A stretch of 64,000 nt of DNA from Trissonchulus latispiculum (taxonomy: Eukaryota > Nematoda > Enoplea > Enoplida > Ironidae), in the NCBI GenBank assembly GCA_030248195.1, contig JASAND010030839.1, positions 62,001-126,000 on the forward strand, written 5' to 3'. How positions within the stretch are numbered: the stretch's first letter is position 1; the number at the start of each line of letters is the position of its first letter. Position numbers and translations under genes: made by a program. Below the pieces are notes generated by a model. That model had not been told where the DNA came from. It saw nothing but the letters and a program-made list of their open reading frames with translations, and did no database searches. Shown here piece by piece: positions 1 to 27,956 of the stretch.

Positions 1-1
1 G

Positions 2-1465
2 CTTCGATCAATGAAGAATCCGGAGGGTCAGTTGGCTCGGTGGATTCTGTCGCTTGAAGAATTCAACTTTGAAGTAATCTATCGTCCAGGAAGCCGCCAC
101 ACCAATGCTGACGCCTTATCCCGATGTCTTGAAGAGACGGCCGAGCATGTTGTGGCTGCTGTAAGCTCCGAAAGTAAATTGTCCTTGTCCTATGTCATTG
201 CTAAGCAAAAGGAAGATCCGTTGATCGGAGGAATAATCAATTACTTGAAGAGTCAAGTATTGCCGGAAGATGATGCTATGGCTAGAAGAATTTGCCGAAT
301 TGCCGATGACTTCATCCTGGAAGGTAACACCCTTTTTCATTTGTGGATCCGTCCAGGTCGCCGAACAGCGGCGAAGCAATTGGTTATTCCTGAATCATCG
401 CGGAGAAGCATTTTTGAGGTGTGCCATGCCGAACCGCTGACTGGCGGTCATTTGGGATTCTTTAAGACGTACCTGAAAATTCGTGAACGATATTTCTGGC
501 AAGGGATGTACACTGATATTGATAACTGGACTAAGTCGTGCCTAGTGTGCCAAACCAAGAAAGACAAGCCTGTCCAGAAAGCCGAAATGATCCCAATCGT
601 GGCCAGTGAACCTTTTGAAAAATTGGGTATAGACATTCTGGGTCCCTTCCCACAAACAAGAAGAGGCAACAAGTACATCGTCGTTGCCATGGACTACTGG
701 ACAAGATGGCCTGAGGCAGCTCCCATTGCAGCTGGTGACGCAGCTACTGTGTCAAAGTTCATCCATGAGGAAATAATCTGCCGTCACGGGGCGCCTTCGG
801 AGATTATTTCGGATAGAGGCAAATGCTTTACCTCTTCTGTTGTCAAAGAGCTTTGCCGTAACTTTAGAAGTAAGAAAATTGAAACTTCAGCCTATCATCC
901 CCAGACCGACGGACTCGTGGAGATGTTTAATCACACCTTAAGCCTGATGCTGTCAACGTATGTTGATGCCAACCACCTGGATTGGGATCTCCACGTTCCC
1001 TCTGTTCTGTTTGCGTACCGAACCTGTGTGCACGAGACTACGAGGGTTCCCCCATTTGAGCTTCTGTACTGCAGACAGGCAAGACTACCCATTGACGTTG
1101 GTCTACTTCAACCGACGAGATTCGCAAGCTACGAATCATATGCCACAAAACAGCACCAAAAGTTTCAAGAACTCCGAAAGATGGTAAAGGAACATACCAT
1201 GAAAGCACGAGAAAGCCAAGTTTTGAATTACAACAGGAGTGCCAGAAGAAAGAATTTCATGCAAGGTGACAAAGTCCTCCTTTACAGTCCGGATGTCCTG
1301 AACAAACCAGGCCATTCTAGGAAGCTAGCTCGCCCGTGGACAGGTCCCTACATAGTTCAACGACAGGTCCGTCCCTTGGGATGTGAAATCCTGCCTACCT
1401 TACCCATCGGACGTCGCCAAGTTGTCCACCAGGGCAGCTTAAGGCCTCGCAGAACTGAACTGTAA
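2..1465 (+). CDS. Ty3/gypsy retrotransposon Pol, C-terminal part (RNase H end plus integrase), partial
   Basis: This is the 3' part of a Ty3/gypsy pol gene; the reading frame is open to the left edge, so the 5' part lies outside the window. In order it shows the end of RNase H (NADALSR), an HHCC zinc-binding integrase N-terminus (H..GGH, then CLVCQTKK), the integrase core with its three acidic residues in LGIDILGPF, SDRGKCF and HPQTDGLVE, and a GPY/F-like C-terminus (RPWTGPYIV). Integrase joins retrotransposon cDNA to host DNA. The frame is uninterrupted for about 484 codons and the catalytic acids are present, so this copy was active fairly recently. It lies on the + strand just upstream of sulfotransferase gene A. 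Confidence 0.95.
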   Translation, partial: LRSMKNPEGQLARWILSLEEFNFEVIYRPGSRHTNADALSRCLEETAEHVVAAVSSESKLSLSYVIAKQKEDPLIGGIINYLKSQVLPEDDAMARRICRIADDFILEGNTLFHLWIRPGRRTAAKQLVIPESSRRSIFEVCHAEPLTGGHLGFFKTYLKIRERYFWQGMYTDIDNWTKSCLVCQTKKDKPVQKAEMIPIVASEPFEKLGIDILGPFPQTRRGNKYIVVAMDYWTRWPEAAPIAAGDAATVSKFIHEEIICRHGAPSEIISDRGKCFTSSVVKELCRNFRSKKIETSAYHPQTDGLVEMFNHTLSLMLSTYVDANHLDWDLHVPSVLFAYRTCVHETTRVPPFELLYCRQARLPIDVGLLQPTRFASYESYATKQHQKFQELRKMVKEHTMKARESQVLNYNRSARRKNFMQGDKVLLYSPDVLNKPGHSRKLARPWTGPYIVQRQVRPLGCEILPTLPIGRRQVVHQGSLRPRRTEL

Positions 1466-1499
1466 AGCCGCTTCGCGGTTTTCAGAGCCGCGGGGAAAA

Positions 1500-1723
1500 T
1501 GTGAAGAAGATCTTAAGCTAGTAAAGAAAGAAATATAAAATATATAACTTTCCTAAGAGAAACGATCCTTCAACTCTCTTAACAAGTACTTTGAGTTGTG
1601 AATGTACATGCCTATTAAATTCCTATAACTTTGGAATTGCCTAATATAGCCTAGTCAACGGTTACATATATATGCATCTTTCCTACCTTGTGAGCACCGT
1701 CAAATAACGCGTTCCTCCGCGGC
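1500..1723 (+). mobile_element. Probable start of the 3' LTR of the Ty3/gypsy element (right end uncertain)
   Basis: A G/A-rich tract (GCGGGGAAAA) ends at 1499 and is followed by TGTGAAGAAG, the expected polypurine tract then LTR 5' end, 34 nt after the pol stop codon. The right end cannot be fixed because the 5' LTR is outside the window; a CA at 1723 is only one candidate. Confidence 0.4.
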
Positions 1724-2118
1724 AGCGCCTAGGCTTACCGAGATCGTGTCAGGCTTAGAATAGAGCGGGCTTTTACACGTCTAAGCCTAAGCCATTTTTT
1801 AAGCATAAGCTCAGCTTAATTAATTAGCATTTTCAAAAAAAATTTTGCTCACAGAGTAGGTAAAGTTCACACCTCTATGAGCATGGTCTCTATGAGCACT
1901 GCTCATAGGGACGATCTCTATGAACAAAATGCACATACAACCGTCTCTGTGAGCACTTTTTGCTCAGTATCCATTCAGAAATTGCCAAATTCTAGAAATG
2001 GGCAAAAAATTTGTTAAATTCTAGAAATAGGCATAAGGTTTTTAAACACGATTGGGTACTCGTAGCTTTCTATCGTCAACCAGATCGAACCACTATTACT
2101 TTTTGATGTTTAGATGGT
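1724..2118. other. Non-coding 5' flank of gene A
   Basis: AT-rich sequence with repeated variants of CTCTATGAGCA and a small palindrome (ATGAGCACTGCTCAT) near 1896. I see no coding sequence and no clear promoter. It should hold the 5' UTR and promoter of gene A, unless part of it belongs to the Ty3/gypsy LTR. Confidence 0.4.
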
Positions 2119-18325
<16,207 letters not shown>

Positions 18326-19425
18326 AACCGACGAAAACGAGCCAAAATGTTATGAAGACAGAAATCAGTATTTGTAATGAAAACACTCTTCATTATTGTC
18401 ATATTGCGGTTTCTTCATTAATAAAACGGTATTTTAGTAATGATTTATCCAAGCAGCCTCACTTGTAATTAGGGATAGCTAAGACTGCGTTACGTTTAAA
18501 ACTAAAAATGTGCCCAGAAGAAGAAAGGTGCTCGTTGGAAAATGCCAAATCAGGGCGTTCAGGTTGAAATCAAGTACAACGAACTTACTTCATTTGTATG
18601 TGGTGAACAATCTCTGGATCAATCGGTCTTAATAGTATCTTGACATTGGCGCCGGGTATCTGATAAACATAATTAAGCAATTGCGAAGCTTTATGATTAT
18701 TTTGTATTCATGTATGCCTCGTCAGAATTGCCCAGCAAATGACTCTCACTGCAAAAGGTACAACTGTCTTAAACCTAGTCTGTTCTTTGGATCGTACAGA
18801 GAACACTTAACAGCTACGAATTGCCTGTTTCAAATATGTGCCAGAATCTGTGCAAAATAATTAGTTTAATGCCAATGGAAATATATTGCTAAATCATGTC
18901 TAGAGCACAGAATTGAACCCTAAACCTTTCTCTGTGCGGAAGGCTCTCCTCTGGAGACCTCCCACCGTACAAGTATGCCCGCAAGCGTCTTTCTGGATCA
19001 AATATATTTGGGAACAAAAAGGGAAAACGGCATTTTAGAAAGCGGAAAGAGTATCTAGTCTCGGAATTGAACCCAAGACCGTCAGTTACAGAGGAGTGGG
19101 TCGTTATAGAAACCTTTTCTTCACTCCCGGCGTTTAATTAACTCATAATTGATTGAAACCCAATTTCTTGAATTGCTTGAAAGTTGCTGAATTCCCGAGT
19201 CCTTCCTAGGTTATCTTTCTTAAGATGTGGAGCCTTTTCAAGAAATCCATCCTGTGACAATTAGCATAGGTCAAATTCTAGGTAAACTCATTTGCATATT
19301 TAACCGAAGGAACAATATCAGGCCCGGAACTGGGTAGTATGGTTAGGTTTGTAGTTCGTTGTGTCCAGTTTGGAACAAGCAGAAGCTAAGTTTAATTTCT
19401 AATTTGTGTACATGGAGATTAGAGG
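18326..19425. other. Downstream flank of gene A
   Basis: 3' UTR and intergenic DNA. I see AATAAA at 18420 and two weak antisense tRNA-like B boxes (near 18910 and 19060), but no gene. Confidence 0.5.
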
Positions 19426-19432
19426 GTAACAG

Positions 19433-19934
19433 CAAGAGTGCATAATTGCACTATCATTAAGAAGAAGAGAAAGCCACTACAGGGCTTCTCTTCTTGGCAT
19501 TGCGTAACGGTGCTCCGCCCACATTACGCGAATGTTCCCCCGCTTGGGGGGGGGGTCGACCAAATCGACATCGCATACCCCCCTCCGTTTGGTGGGGGGG
19601 GGGTAAAGCAGAGGATTACGGTAGTTTTCGTTCTATTCGAAAATTCAAGCAGGCTAAGTTTCACTCATTCTGATTAGCTGTTGGCGACCCCCCCCCAAAC
19701 GGGGACCACTTTTTGTGACCCCCCCAAACGGGGACCACTTTCGGCTACCTCCCACCAAACGGGGACCACTTTCGACTACCCCCCCACCAAACGGAGGGGG
19801 GTATACCTGTCGACCCCCCAAACGGGAGAACATTCGCGTATTGTGGTCGGAGCACCGTTACGCAATGCCAAGAAGAGGAGCCCTCTAGTGGCTTACTCTT
19901 CTTCTAATATATAGGAGAAAATCATGCACTCTTG
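19433..19934. mobile_element. Short TIR element with CCCCCAAACGGGGACC minisatellite, copy 1
   Basis: The termini CAAGAGTGCA and TGCACTCTTG are perfect 10-bp inverted repeats, flanked by GTAACAG (19426-19432) and GTAACAA (19935-19941), a 7-bp TSD with one mismatch. The interior is mostly variants of CCCCCCAAACGGGGACCACTTT on both strands. No transposase. A second copy lies at 42151-42806. Confidence 0.85.
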
Positions 19935-20261
19935 GTAACAACACAAAAACACGTACCTACTGTCCATAAGGTGAGTTTACAGCGGATATTGAGTCTCTAG
20001 GTGCTTAAGCATTAGTTTTATGAGTTCCTAGGCAGGTTAGCCAAAATTAGTTCAGTCTTTTAGTTATTAGCAGTCAACGTCAATTAGGCAGTGTTCTGTA
20101 GTACAGGTCACGTTATCTACCAAATCACCGTTTCAGGCCACCCTCATTTGCATACATGCCGAACAAAAGCAGATAGGCTGAACACTATCCAATCATGTTC
20201 ATTCCACGTCACATTGAACGAAACGTCCAACGCACGTTTAAAAGCAAAGAACAATTAGTAA

Positions 20262-20270
20262 CACACACGC

Positions 20271-20360
<90 letters not shown>

Positions 20361-20440
20361 ACACACGCGTACACACACAGAAACACACAGAAACACACTC
20401 ACACGCACATACAAACAAACAAACACGCACACACTCAGAG
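20262..20440. repeat. (CA)n microsatellite
   Basis: A long run of CA, decaying to CACACG, CAGAAA and CAAA units at its right end. The long ORFs across it on both strands are repeat artefacts. Confidence 0.98.
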
Positions 20441-20469
20441 AGCATTTTTTGCTGAACACAGCACACGAC

Positions 20470-21500
20470 TGCTTTTTATCCATGGCCTGCATGGTTTTCC
20501 AAACCAGTGTGAGGTCGGTGCAGGGCCCAAGGTTCGTAGCAACAGATTTTAGAATAGTACGGCGCGCTTCCATGCACGACTCAATCCATCGTGAGGATTC
20601 TCGGCTGTGCAGCGCCTGGAGGCCCCTCGTACAGCAACAGCCTTCTCACATGCCTCATTCCACCATGGTTTTGACTGATTTCTAGCACTTCGGGGTATAG
20701 ACTGGTTCGCAGCGGAGGTCAATGCATCCGCGAATGAGGTTGATTCTTCTGTCAAACTCATTGAATCCCTGTCCAAATTTTCCAGGTCTCGTTCACAGTG
20801 GTCCCGAAAGACACCCTAGTTAGCTTTCTTGTAGCTGAACTTCGATTGTCGGGGTGCAGCCCGGTCTCTCCATGTAGGTTCAGGGCGATTGCCACCGGGA
20901 GGTGATGAGAGCCAAGGTCGGTTCCGATTTACCATGGTACCCAATCGAGCAGGCCGTTGTGGTGGAAGGTCACGTCAGGCGCGCTAGGATTACCGATGGA
21001 TGACCCTATTGTTTTGCGGCCCAGGATGCCGAATGGGCATCGAAGTCCGCAAACACGATCACATTTCTTCTAAGTGGCAATTGGCTTAGATCTAGGGACA
21101 GTAGTCGCCGTTCATCGCCCTAGCCTGGACTGATTGGAGGTGCATATGCATTGGCCACAATAGTGCTATCAGACCTCCCTCTTGGCCTTGTTTCCACGCC
21201 CATACATTCTGAGGCCTGGTCATTATCAAGCCCTCCTTGACGAGAACCGCCAGCCCTCCACCACAGGCGCGGGAAATGTCGGCCTATCGACCGCGTGTGC
21301 GGGCCATCTGGAGAACGCTGCAGCCGAAGTAGTGGAGATTCGTGCCATCCGATAGTTTTGTTTCCTGCTGGACGACAACGTCTTTTCCTCGTTCACATAT
21401 GTGGTGTTTGAATTGGGGGCTTAAGTAGGATACCGTCTGCTTTCCACAGCACGGTCGCGGCGTTGCTGTGTGTTGTTTGTTACCCTCTGAATAAGAGGCT
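20470..21500 (-). pseudogene. LINE retrotransposon endonuclease and linker fragment, decayed
   Basis: Read on the minus strand, broken frames give pieces of an APE-type LINE endonuclease (VVVQQETKLSDG, then CGGGLAVLVKEGL, then a GSHHLPV-like segment). These are followed by the typical linker before reverse transcriptase: FADALTSAANQSIP and KPWWNEACEKAV at 20776-20549. Several stops and frameshifts are present and no reverse transcriptase follows; the (CA)n tract lies at the 3' side. The clade (Jockey- or R1-like) is not certain. Confidence 0.7.
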
Positions 21501-21630
21501 CGGCAATTGAAGGTGGTCCACTCCGCAAACAGATTCGCAGAGAGAAACTAGTTCAGTACGGTTGTGTATCTGCTTCTCTCTCCGCACACGTTTCGAGACC
21601 TGCCCATTTATACGAACTGTGTGTTAGTGT

Positions 21631-22576
21631 GTGTTAATTATCAATTTTTTGATTACTAACTGTTTTATTATTACTCCAAAAAAGCCCACCACCCACCCTT
21701 ACTGTTGCGGTTCTTCGGATCATTTAGCCGTGCTTTACAGTGCTGTAATTGCCGTCTTTTTTATCCATTATGAATGCACTCATTTGTCAGTTAATGATTT
21801 TAGTTTAGTTTTCAACGATGTTAATGCTAATTTTGCCTGTAAGATGTGTTACCCTTTATTGTCTGAACAGCAAAAGTCAGATTTTGCTGCTGTTGGGAGC
21901 TTAAATTCTATTTTATGGCTCTGACGTTCCCACTCTGAATCCTACTGGACCCGTAATCGAGACTGGAACGCCGTTTAATTAGGAACAGTTTAAGGAAATC
22001 ATTGCTAGTGTGACCCAAGTTGCAGTGGAAGCTGCAGTACGAGCTTCAACTGAACTCATTCGGGAATTATTTAAGCGGAAGGAGAAAGCCAATAATCTTG
22101 TGATCGTGGGCCTCCCCGAGAAAGCAGAGAATGACCAGTAACAAATGGCGGAGGATATGTCCCTGGTGGACAGTTTTTGTGACACAATCGGTATCCCAAT
22201 GTCTGCAGTCTCGTTCATGTTCCGAGACGGTCGGAAAAATCCGGATCAGGGCCTAATTCTGAAGGCTTGCTTTCTCGACCGACCAGTTTGTGAGCGCAGA
22301 ATGTTTCTCAGTAGAGCTATATCGATAATGCAGGAAGATAAGTCCTTGTGTTCGGGTAATTTCAAGCTATTTGTTCGGCCTGATCAGATAGCCAAGGAAC
22401 GTGAACGTGACTACCAATTACGTCAGGAGATCAAGAAACGGGAAGAAGGTGGAGACAAGGATCTTAAAGTTCGGAACGGTAAAATAGTGAAAATTGTGAA
22501 GAAAAAAGATGATAATGTTGTGAATGATGGGCACGGTCCTGACCCAAATAGTGGTGCAGGTGTGGGGGAAAACTAG
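21631..22576 (+). pseudogene. LINE ORF1 protein remnant (PHD-like finger, helical region, RRM-like part)
   Basis: The first frame (21631-21924) has a PHD-like Cys/His pattern (CCGS...HYECTHLS...FACKMC). After a frameshift comes a charged helical stretch with NNLVIVGLPE, typical of LINE ORF1 RRM domains. A stop follows at about 22139, then an open 143-codon frame (22145-22576) with RDGRKNPDQG, LRQEIKKREEGGDKDLKVRNGKIV and a lysine-rich tail. Such proteins bind element RNA. No ORF2 follows, so this is a truncated, broken copy. It is on the opposite strand to the LINE piece at 20470-21500. Confidence 0.65.
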
Positions 22577-23329
22577 TTTCTGGTCAACAGAAAAAAGTTG
22601 AATATTTCTATATAGAGTTTGTGTATTTCAATTTTCAATTTCGGTGTTTAAGAGGTAGATTAACAGAGCTAAACGTTCTGGCTATCCTGGGACTTTATTG
22701 TTTTGTAGTGGAGACATTCCTTGACAAAGAATATAGTGATAATAATTTTTCTTTTTTGAAGCATCACGTGCTTTATCGTTGCGATGGCGTTGCTCGAGTT
22801 GGGTTTGGCGACTAGCATTTTATATGTCACCCAAGGGGGAGGGGGTGCGTCACTCGGTGCACATTTGTGTGTCTCACTGACGTTTCTGTTTATGTGTCTG
22901 CCGGTTTTGCTTTTCTTGTGTCACTTGCTGTTTCTTGCAGTTCATGTATCTCTCGGTTTTGTTTTTATGTGTCTCACGCCTCTCTTCACAGCCCCCTTTT
23001 TCTGGTGCTTCTCCTAGTATTAAGTTTTCCTCATGCTTGTCTTTCATGTGTCACGCAAAATGCTTTATGTGTCTCTTGCTCCCTGTTCATGCGTCACCTT
23101 TTTCCTCGTTCTAGTGTTGAATGACTTGTATCATCCTCAGCTTGCTGATCAGTTGTCTCAAGTTATATACTATAGTGGCGTCATGAGTTTGATTTACGAC
23201 ATTTCCACTGTTTAGGCGACAACCCACCCCCACTTGACATTACACATCCCGTACGACTTTTATCTTGGTTCTTCATATTTGATTACATTAGAAATAAGTG
23301 ATAGATTGGGCTGATTACATGTATGGTCC
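22577..23329. repeat. Degenerate GTGTCTC / CTTGTGTCAC tandem repeat with flanks
   Basis: From about 22866 to 23100 the sequence is built from loose repeats around TATGTGTCTC, CTTGTGTCAC and CATGTGTCAC. Hydrophobic ORFs here (LFLCHLLFLAVH and so on) follow from the T-rich repeat and are not taken as genes. The flanks show nothing recognisable. Confidence 0.5.
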
Positions 23330-24250
23330 TCGTAGGCTAGTGGTTAGGACTCTCGCCTCACATGCGTTTGGTTCCGGTCTCAATTCCTGGCAGAACCTTT
23401 GTTTTTTCCTAAAATATCACTCAGGCTCATCATGGCTTAACCCTTATGGCTGTTTCCTTCTTTCTTTTTTCGGCTTGTTAGCCCGCGCAGCATGAAAATT
23501 TTTGGCTGGCCTGTTGCAGGGAGGATAGGATTTTTTGGCTACACACATTCTGTTTACTTCAATTAATTGCTCATTTACACATGTTAGGGCTCTCGCCTCA
23601 CATGCGTTTGGTTCCGGTCTCATATCCTGGCAGAACCTTTGTTTTTTCTAAAATATCTAATAGAGGGCGCAAGTAAATGTTGCTCACATAAAGCTGCAAC
23701 TACATGATAAACAGTGCTACAGAAACGACTATGTAATTTATCGATAGCTTCTATCTATTTTTGGCTAGTCTTGGAAAAGACTACAGCATATATAAGCTTG
23801 TGAATACAACCTATAGAACAGCTAATAACAACTTCAGTTTTCGTATGTCTTCAGAGTTCGGTTTAACTATCTTTGTTGAAGCTTCGTTACTCGAATCTGT
23901 CACAAAAACACTGAAAAATAAGCCATTCAGCTGAACCTGAGTTATCAGGTGCGTATCAGTATTTTTGTCTCGGGTCTCAATTTTATTCGAGATGTCGATG
24001 TTGACAATTTAGTTTTCTAACTTGTTGCAAAACCACCGTATTTCTGCTCTGTTGACGTATACATCTCACTAACGTATATAAACCTACTGTGGGGTTGCAC
24101 CATCAATCGTATGTGTTTTATCTAGCTTATGCATAAGAAAGGACACTACAGATAAGTAACAGCTTAAGCTGAATATATGTAGGGTTCTGATAGTCTAGTG
24201 GCATTGCATGCGTTTGGTCCTGGTTTCAACTCCCATCGGAACCGTTATTT
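23330..24250 (+). repeat. tRNA-derived repeat, two close copies and a third decayed one
   Basis: TCCTCGTAGGCTAGTGGTTAG begins a tRNA-like head at about 23326, followed by CTCTCGCCTCACATGCG (anticodon-arm-like, CAC), then GGTTCCGGTCTCAATTCC. The CTCTCGCCTCACATGCG part recurs at about 23590 with the same downstream bases, and a decayed form (GATAGTCTAGTGGCATTGCATGCG) occurs near 24190. Resembles tRNA-Val or tRNA-Glu heads of SINEs. Confidence 0.55.
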
Positions 24251-25491
24251 TTATTTTTAACAACTGGAATTCACTCACATTTTATCTACAACAGGAATTC
24301 CCTAATATACATAACGTTTAATCGCTTCGTCAGCTCCCTCAGCAGTTTTTCGTTTTTAGTTGTTCGGCATCAGCTCCTTTCTGCGTGCGCCGACGCTTTT
24401 TATTTGTCCATGAAAGGTTGTGACAAAAGTACTGCCGCAAGAATCTGCCCCAGTATTTATCTGCAGCCGGCCGGTCGGTGAGGGAATGCGGCCGGCCCTC
24501 GCCAAACTGGGCCAGTGAACAAGACTGTTAGTTAAACACTACGCTACCACAACCAAACGAGCTTGCATTTTCTGTATTTATTCTCTTCTGATAAGTTATC
24601 TCAGGTCTCTTTATCTGAGATCTCAATGTTGGCGATTTGCTTTTCTAATTTGTTACAAAGCCACCGCGTTTCTGCTCCGATGACGTATAGATCTCACTAA
24701 AGTATATAAACCTACTGTTGGGCTGCAGCATGAATAGCACAGAAAAGTGGAAAACAAACACATTTTTATAGCAGAATCTACAAGCTAAAGAGACTCTAAC
24801 AGCGCAGCGTTTTACGTTCTGAGAGACGGATTTTCTAGTCAATACTTATGAATTTGTATACGGTCCCTTCAGGATTCAGAACATAATTATTGTTCATTTC
24901 TGATCTCACCTGTCACGTTTCATTATCATTGAAACATTTGACTCGAAATATCAGATTGGAAAAGAAGAGTACACAGACAGGGTTGAACCCACACTAATCG
25001 GGGTGAAAGTCCGAGGCGCAACCTTTAGGCTGCTGTGCCTTGCAATAAAATCATTGAACATAAACTACAATGTAACAAAATCATGTTTTGCACTTGTTCC
25101 AATACCACACTCGCTCCTGCCTTTTGTTTGTAGCAGAGAAGGATAGAATCATTGCTGCTCATGCTCTCACTACAAACTGAATGTTGCCGCTTGAGCGACC
25201 AGTTTTTATGCGTGCAAATACTGCTTTCAAATAAGGCTTTGTAGCGTAAGTGTCAAGTCTGGCATCTTCTAAACTAGGAGTCCTGGGTTCAATTCCTAGC
25301 AAGGCATAAGCGTTTGTTTCACAATCACAATATGGATGAAAAACAAAATGTCTGTACAATCAAACAAATTTACATATATCAGAGTTTTCAGTTTATCCAT
25401 CAACACTTGTATATATAACTATTTGGCTGCAATGTTGGCACATTGTATTTGTTGTAGGTTTATGCATGTGTTATTCAGCAGTAGAGACCTT
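24251..25491. repeat. Intergenic repeats, with a segment duplicated from about 24.0 kb and two tRNA-like fragments
   Basis: The segment around 24630-24735 (GTTACAAAGCCACCGCGTTTCTGCTC, then ACTAAAGTATATAAACCTACTG) is a diverged direct copy of 24008-24110. An antisense tRNA-like B box lies at about 24980-25040. A sense tRNA-like segment lies at about 25237-25310, with CTTCTAA anticodon loop and GGGTTCAATTCC box. No coding gene is seen. Confidence 0.5.
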
Positions 25492-26314
25492 CACTCAGGC
25501 CCGTAAGCCCGGCCCGGCCCGGCCCGCGGGCCGGGCAGGGCCGGGCCTAAGGTGAAACGGGCCGGGCCGGGCCGGGCCGGGCCGAGGTAGGAAAAATTTG
25601 GGTGCGGGCCGGGCCGGGCCGGGCCGAGTACTAGAACGGGCCGGGCTTCGGGCCGGGCCTGCTATTTTCATTTGAAGGTTTTGTCTTCTTTTTAGTTTCG
25701 GCAATTTATACTGGAGATTTTATTCTTTTCCAAATATGATTTTGAATAATCATTGCTCTTTTATTCCGATCTGACTTGATTTACTTTCTCTTTCAGAGTT
25801 ACTGGCGTATGCACTTAGCTCATTTGCGTTTATTTAACTTAACTTTTAGCTAGAATTTGTACATTAGGATCTGAAATTTAGTTATTTATATAATTATTTT
25901 TAATATTTGGAAGGTATACCTTCTTCCTTATACCTTAATTGCAAGCTATATTTGAATCATCGAAACTTGACAGTCAGTGAATTCTTCCCTATAACCAAGA
26001 ACGGAACCGCTGACTGTTCTTAATCGCTCTAAATAAACATGAGCTAAGAGAAATCGTATAAAAATGGTATCTGCGATGAGGAATAAAATTATATGCATTT
26101 TAAACCCTTACTTTTATCTTGGTTAACGACAAAAAATTAGCTAAAACGGGCCCGGGCCGGGCCGGGCCTAACCTTTAAGCTTATGGGTCGGGCCGGGCCG
26201 GGCCGGGCCGAGGTCGAAAATTTTTCAAACGGGCCGGGCCGGGCCGGGCCGAGGTGAAATTTTTACGGGCCGGGCCGGGCCGGGCCTGAAAATTCAGGCC
26301 CGTGAAGGTCTCTA
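25492..26314. mobile_element. hAT-like MITE with CGGGCC sub-terminal arrays, copy 1
   Basis: Inverted termini TAGAGACCTTCAC and GTGAAGGTCTCTA are flanked by 8-bp duplications with one mismatch, TTCAGCAG (25484-25491) and TTCAGCTG (26315-26322). Both sub-terminal regions are (GGGCC)n arrays around an AT-rich centre. An 8-bp TSD suggests hAT. No transposase. Copy 2, in inverse orientation, is at 44060-44782. Confidence 0.85.
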
Positions 26315-26322
26315 TTCAGCTG

Positions 26323-26886
26323 CTTTGCCCTGGTCGTTCCATGGATTGAATTCTTAATGTCTAGATAGGTACTTATTTTACTTCTTTTTATGGTTTCATT
26401 TCTTTATACCATTTGTCATTACTTTTTAGTAGTTTGGTATACCATTTTCCCTTAAATTTTGTTCACGTTGACGATCTAGTTATTTTGAACCTGGTTGCGA
26501 ATTTCCACTGAACTTTAACGTTATTACTTAGCACGTTTTGTCATTTACTAATCTGTCTCCTTTTCTATTTTAGGATATTTCCTTTGCTGACCTCCGCACT
26601 TGTTCTGCGCCTTTTCAGACTCCAGAAACCTCGGGCCTGATTCCTTCTCCAAATTTGCAAGAGTAGAAACAGCCTGTCAGCCATGGAGCGGGCCCAGAAC
26701 AACTGCATGGACGGACTAACGATATTGTTTATTTTACTTGACGTTTATAAGCAGTTTAATATTTTATTTTGCGACTGCACTTGTAACTACCCGAAACAAT
26801 TACATTTGTGAGAAACCCCCACCACAACCCATAGGTGTAGCTGAAATTTGGGGCGGGTGGTGGGGGGAATTATTGGGAGATTATGG
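26323..26886. other. Intergenic, nothing recognised
   Basis: T-rich then mixed DNA between two mobile elements. I see no gene, RNA or repeat family here. Confidence 0.5.
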
Positions 26887-27426
26887 GGCTGTGTACATTT
26901 TACGGGGACACAAACCCCTGCAGTGCGTTAATTGCCTTTCTTCCACTTAAGTCAATACTCAAAGGCAATAGAGAACTGAGAAGGGTAGGTCAAAGGCAAT
27001 GACCTTAACGACTGTCCCCGTAAAATGAATAGGCAAGTAAAATCGTCCCCGCATATATACTAAATGGAGTTTAGGAAAATTTAAAACTTTCGTTAAGTTA
27101 AGTTAATAGTTTTCAACACTTAAATTTCAATTTATTGACAAATTTGTATATTTAAAATGATTTTTAGAGTTTTATAGGCTTGTAGGAATCTGGTGGGCCC
27201 CCCAAAATTGGAAGAAAAAATTAATCCTTTAATTGCTCTCCTGCTGAGACGTTGGTCTGTATTAAAGAGAAGTGGAAAGGTCAAATGTAAAGGTCAGTAG
27301 TTTGGGGGCCCCATCAGATTCTCTTACTGCAAAATGAATACAAAATATTGAAACTTCTAAAACACTAGTTTAAAAGTTAGAGCAATGTTATAAAGTTTTA
27401 CTATATTATAATAATTCTACAATTCC

Positions 27427-27956
27427 ACGCTGAGTTCAAATATCGCAAAATTTTTCGATTTCGCGAAATTCTATTTTTTTCGATTTTTTTCGATTTCTAA
27501 GGGGGGACCAAGGGTAACCGAAAAATTTATTGTCTTCGATTTTGCTGAAAAGTTGTATATAGGGGTTTTCGTGGTCGCAGAACACGAATCTGAAGTCCGT
27601 TTTTCGATTCAGCTTTTCGTTAGCTCAGCATAAGCTTACATCTAAAGCTTACAACTTTAGCTTATATCAAGCTAACGAAAAGCTGAATCGAAAAACGGAC
27701 TTCAGATTCGTGTTCTGCGTCCCCGAAAACCCTTATATACAACTTTCCAGCAAAATCGAAGACAAAAAATTTTTCGGTTACCCTTGGTCCCCCCTTAGAA
27801 ATCGAAAAAAAGCTAAAAAAATCGAATTTCGCGAAATCGAAAAATTTTGCGATATTTGAAGTCAGCGTGGTCGAAAACATACCCATACCAAATTTCAGCT
27901 CATTCGGTCGAGTTTTAGGAACTTTGAGTGGTGGGGGGGGGTAATCTGGAAAAGAC
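27427..27956. mobile_element. Palindromic MITE, left-truncated copy (family of 43390-44008)
   Basis: The sequence matches the 43390-44008 palindrome from its CCACGCTGAGTTC point to the right terminus (GGTAATCTGGAAAAGACCC), but the first roughly 90 bp, including the left terminus, are missing. Shadow ORFs such as FFSISKGGPRVTEKFF come from this repeat and recur at 43461-44028. Confidence 0.85.

Noticed and set aside
20195..20573. ORFs of HTHTHT and CVCVCV
   Set aside because: Translation of a (CA)n microsatellite in several frames.
22784..23124. Hydrophobic ORFs resembling membrane proteins
   Set aside because: Derived from a T-rich tandem repeat; all three frames give similar hydrophobic strings.
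25495..25704. Proline/alanine/arginine-rich minus ORF
   Set aside because: Product of the GGGCC array of a MITE.
27662..27886. ORF with FFSISKGGPRVTEKFF, also at 43461-44028
   Set aside because: Conserved between copies only because the palindromic MITE is repeated; it reads on both strands of a palindrome.
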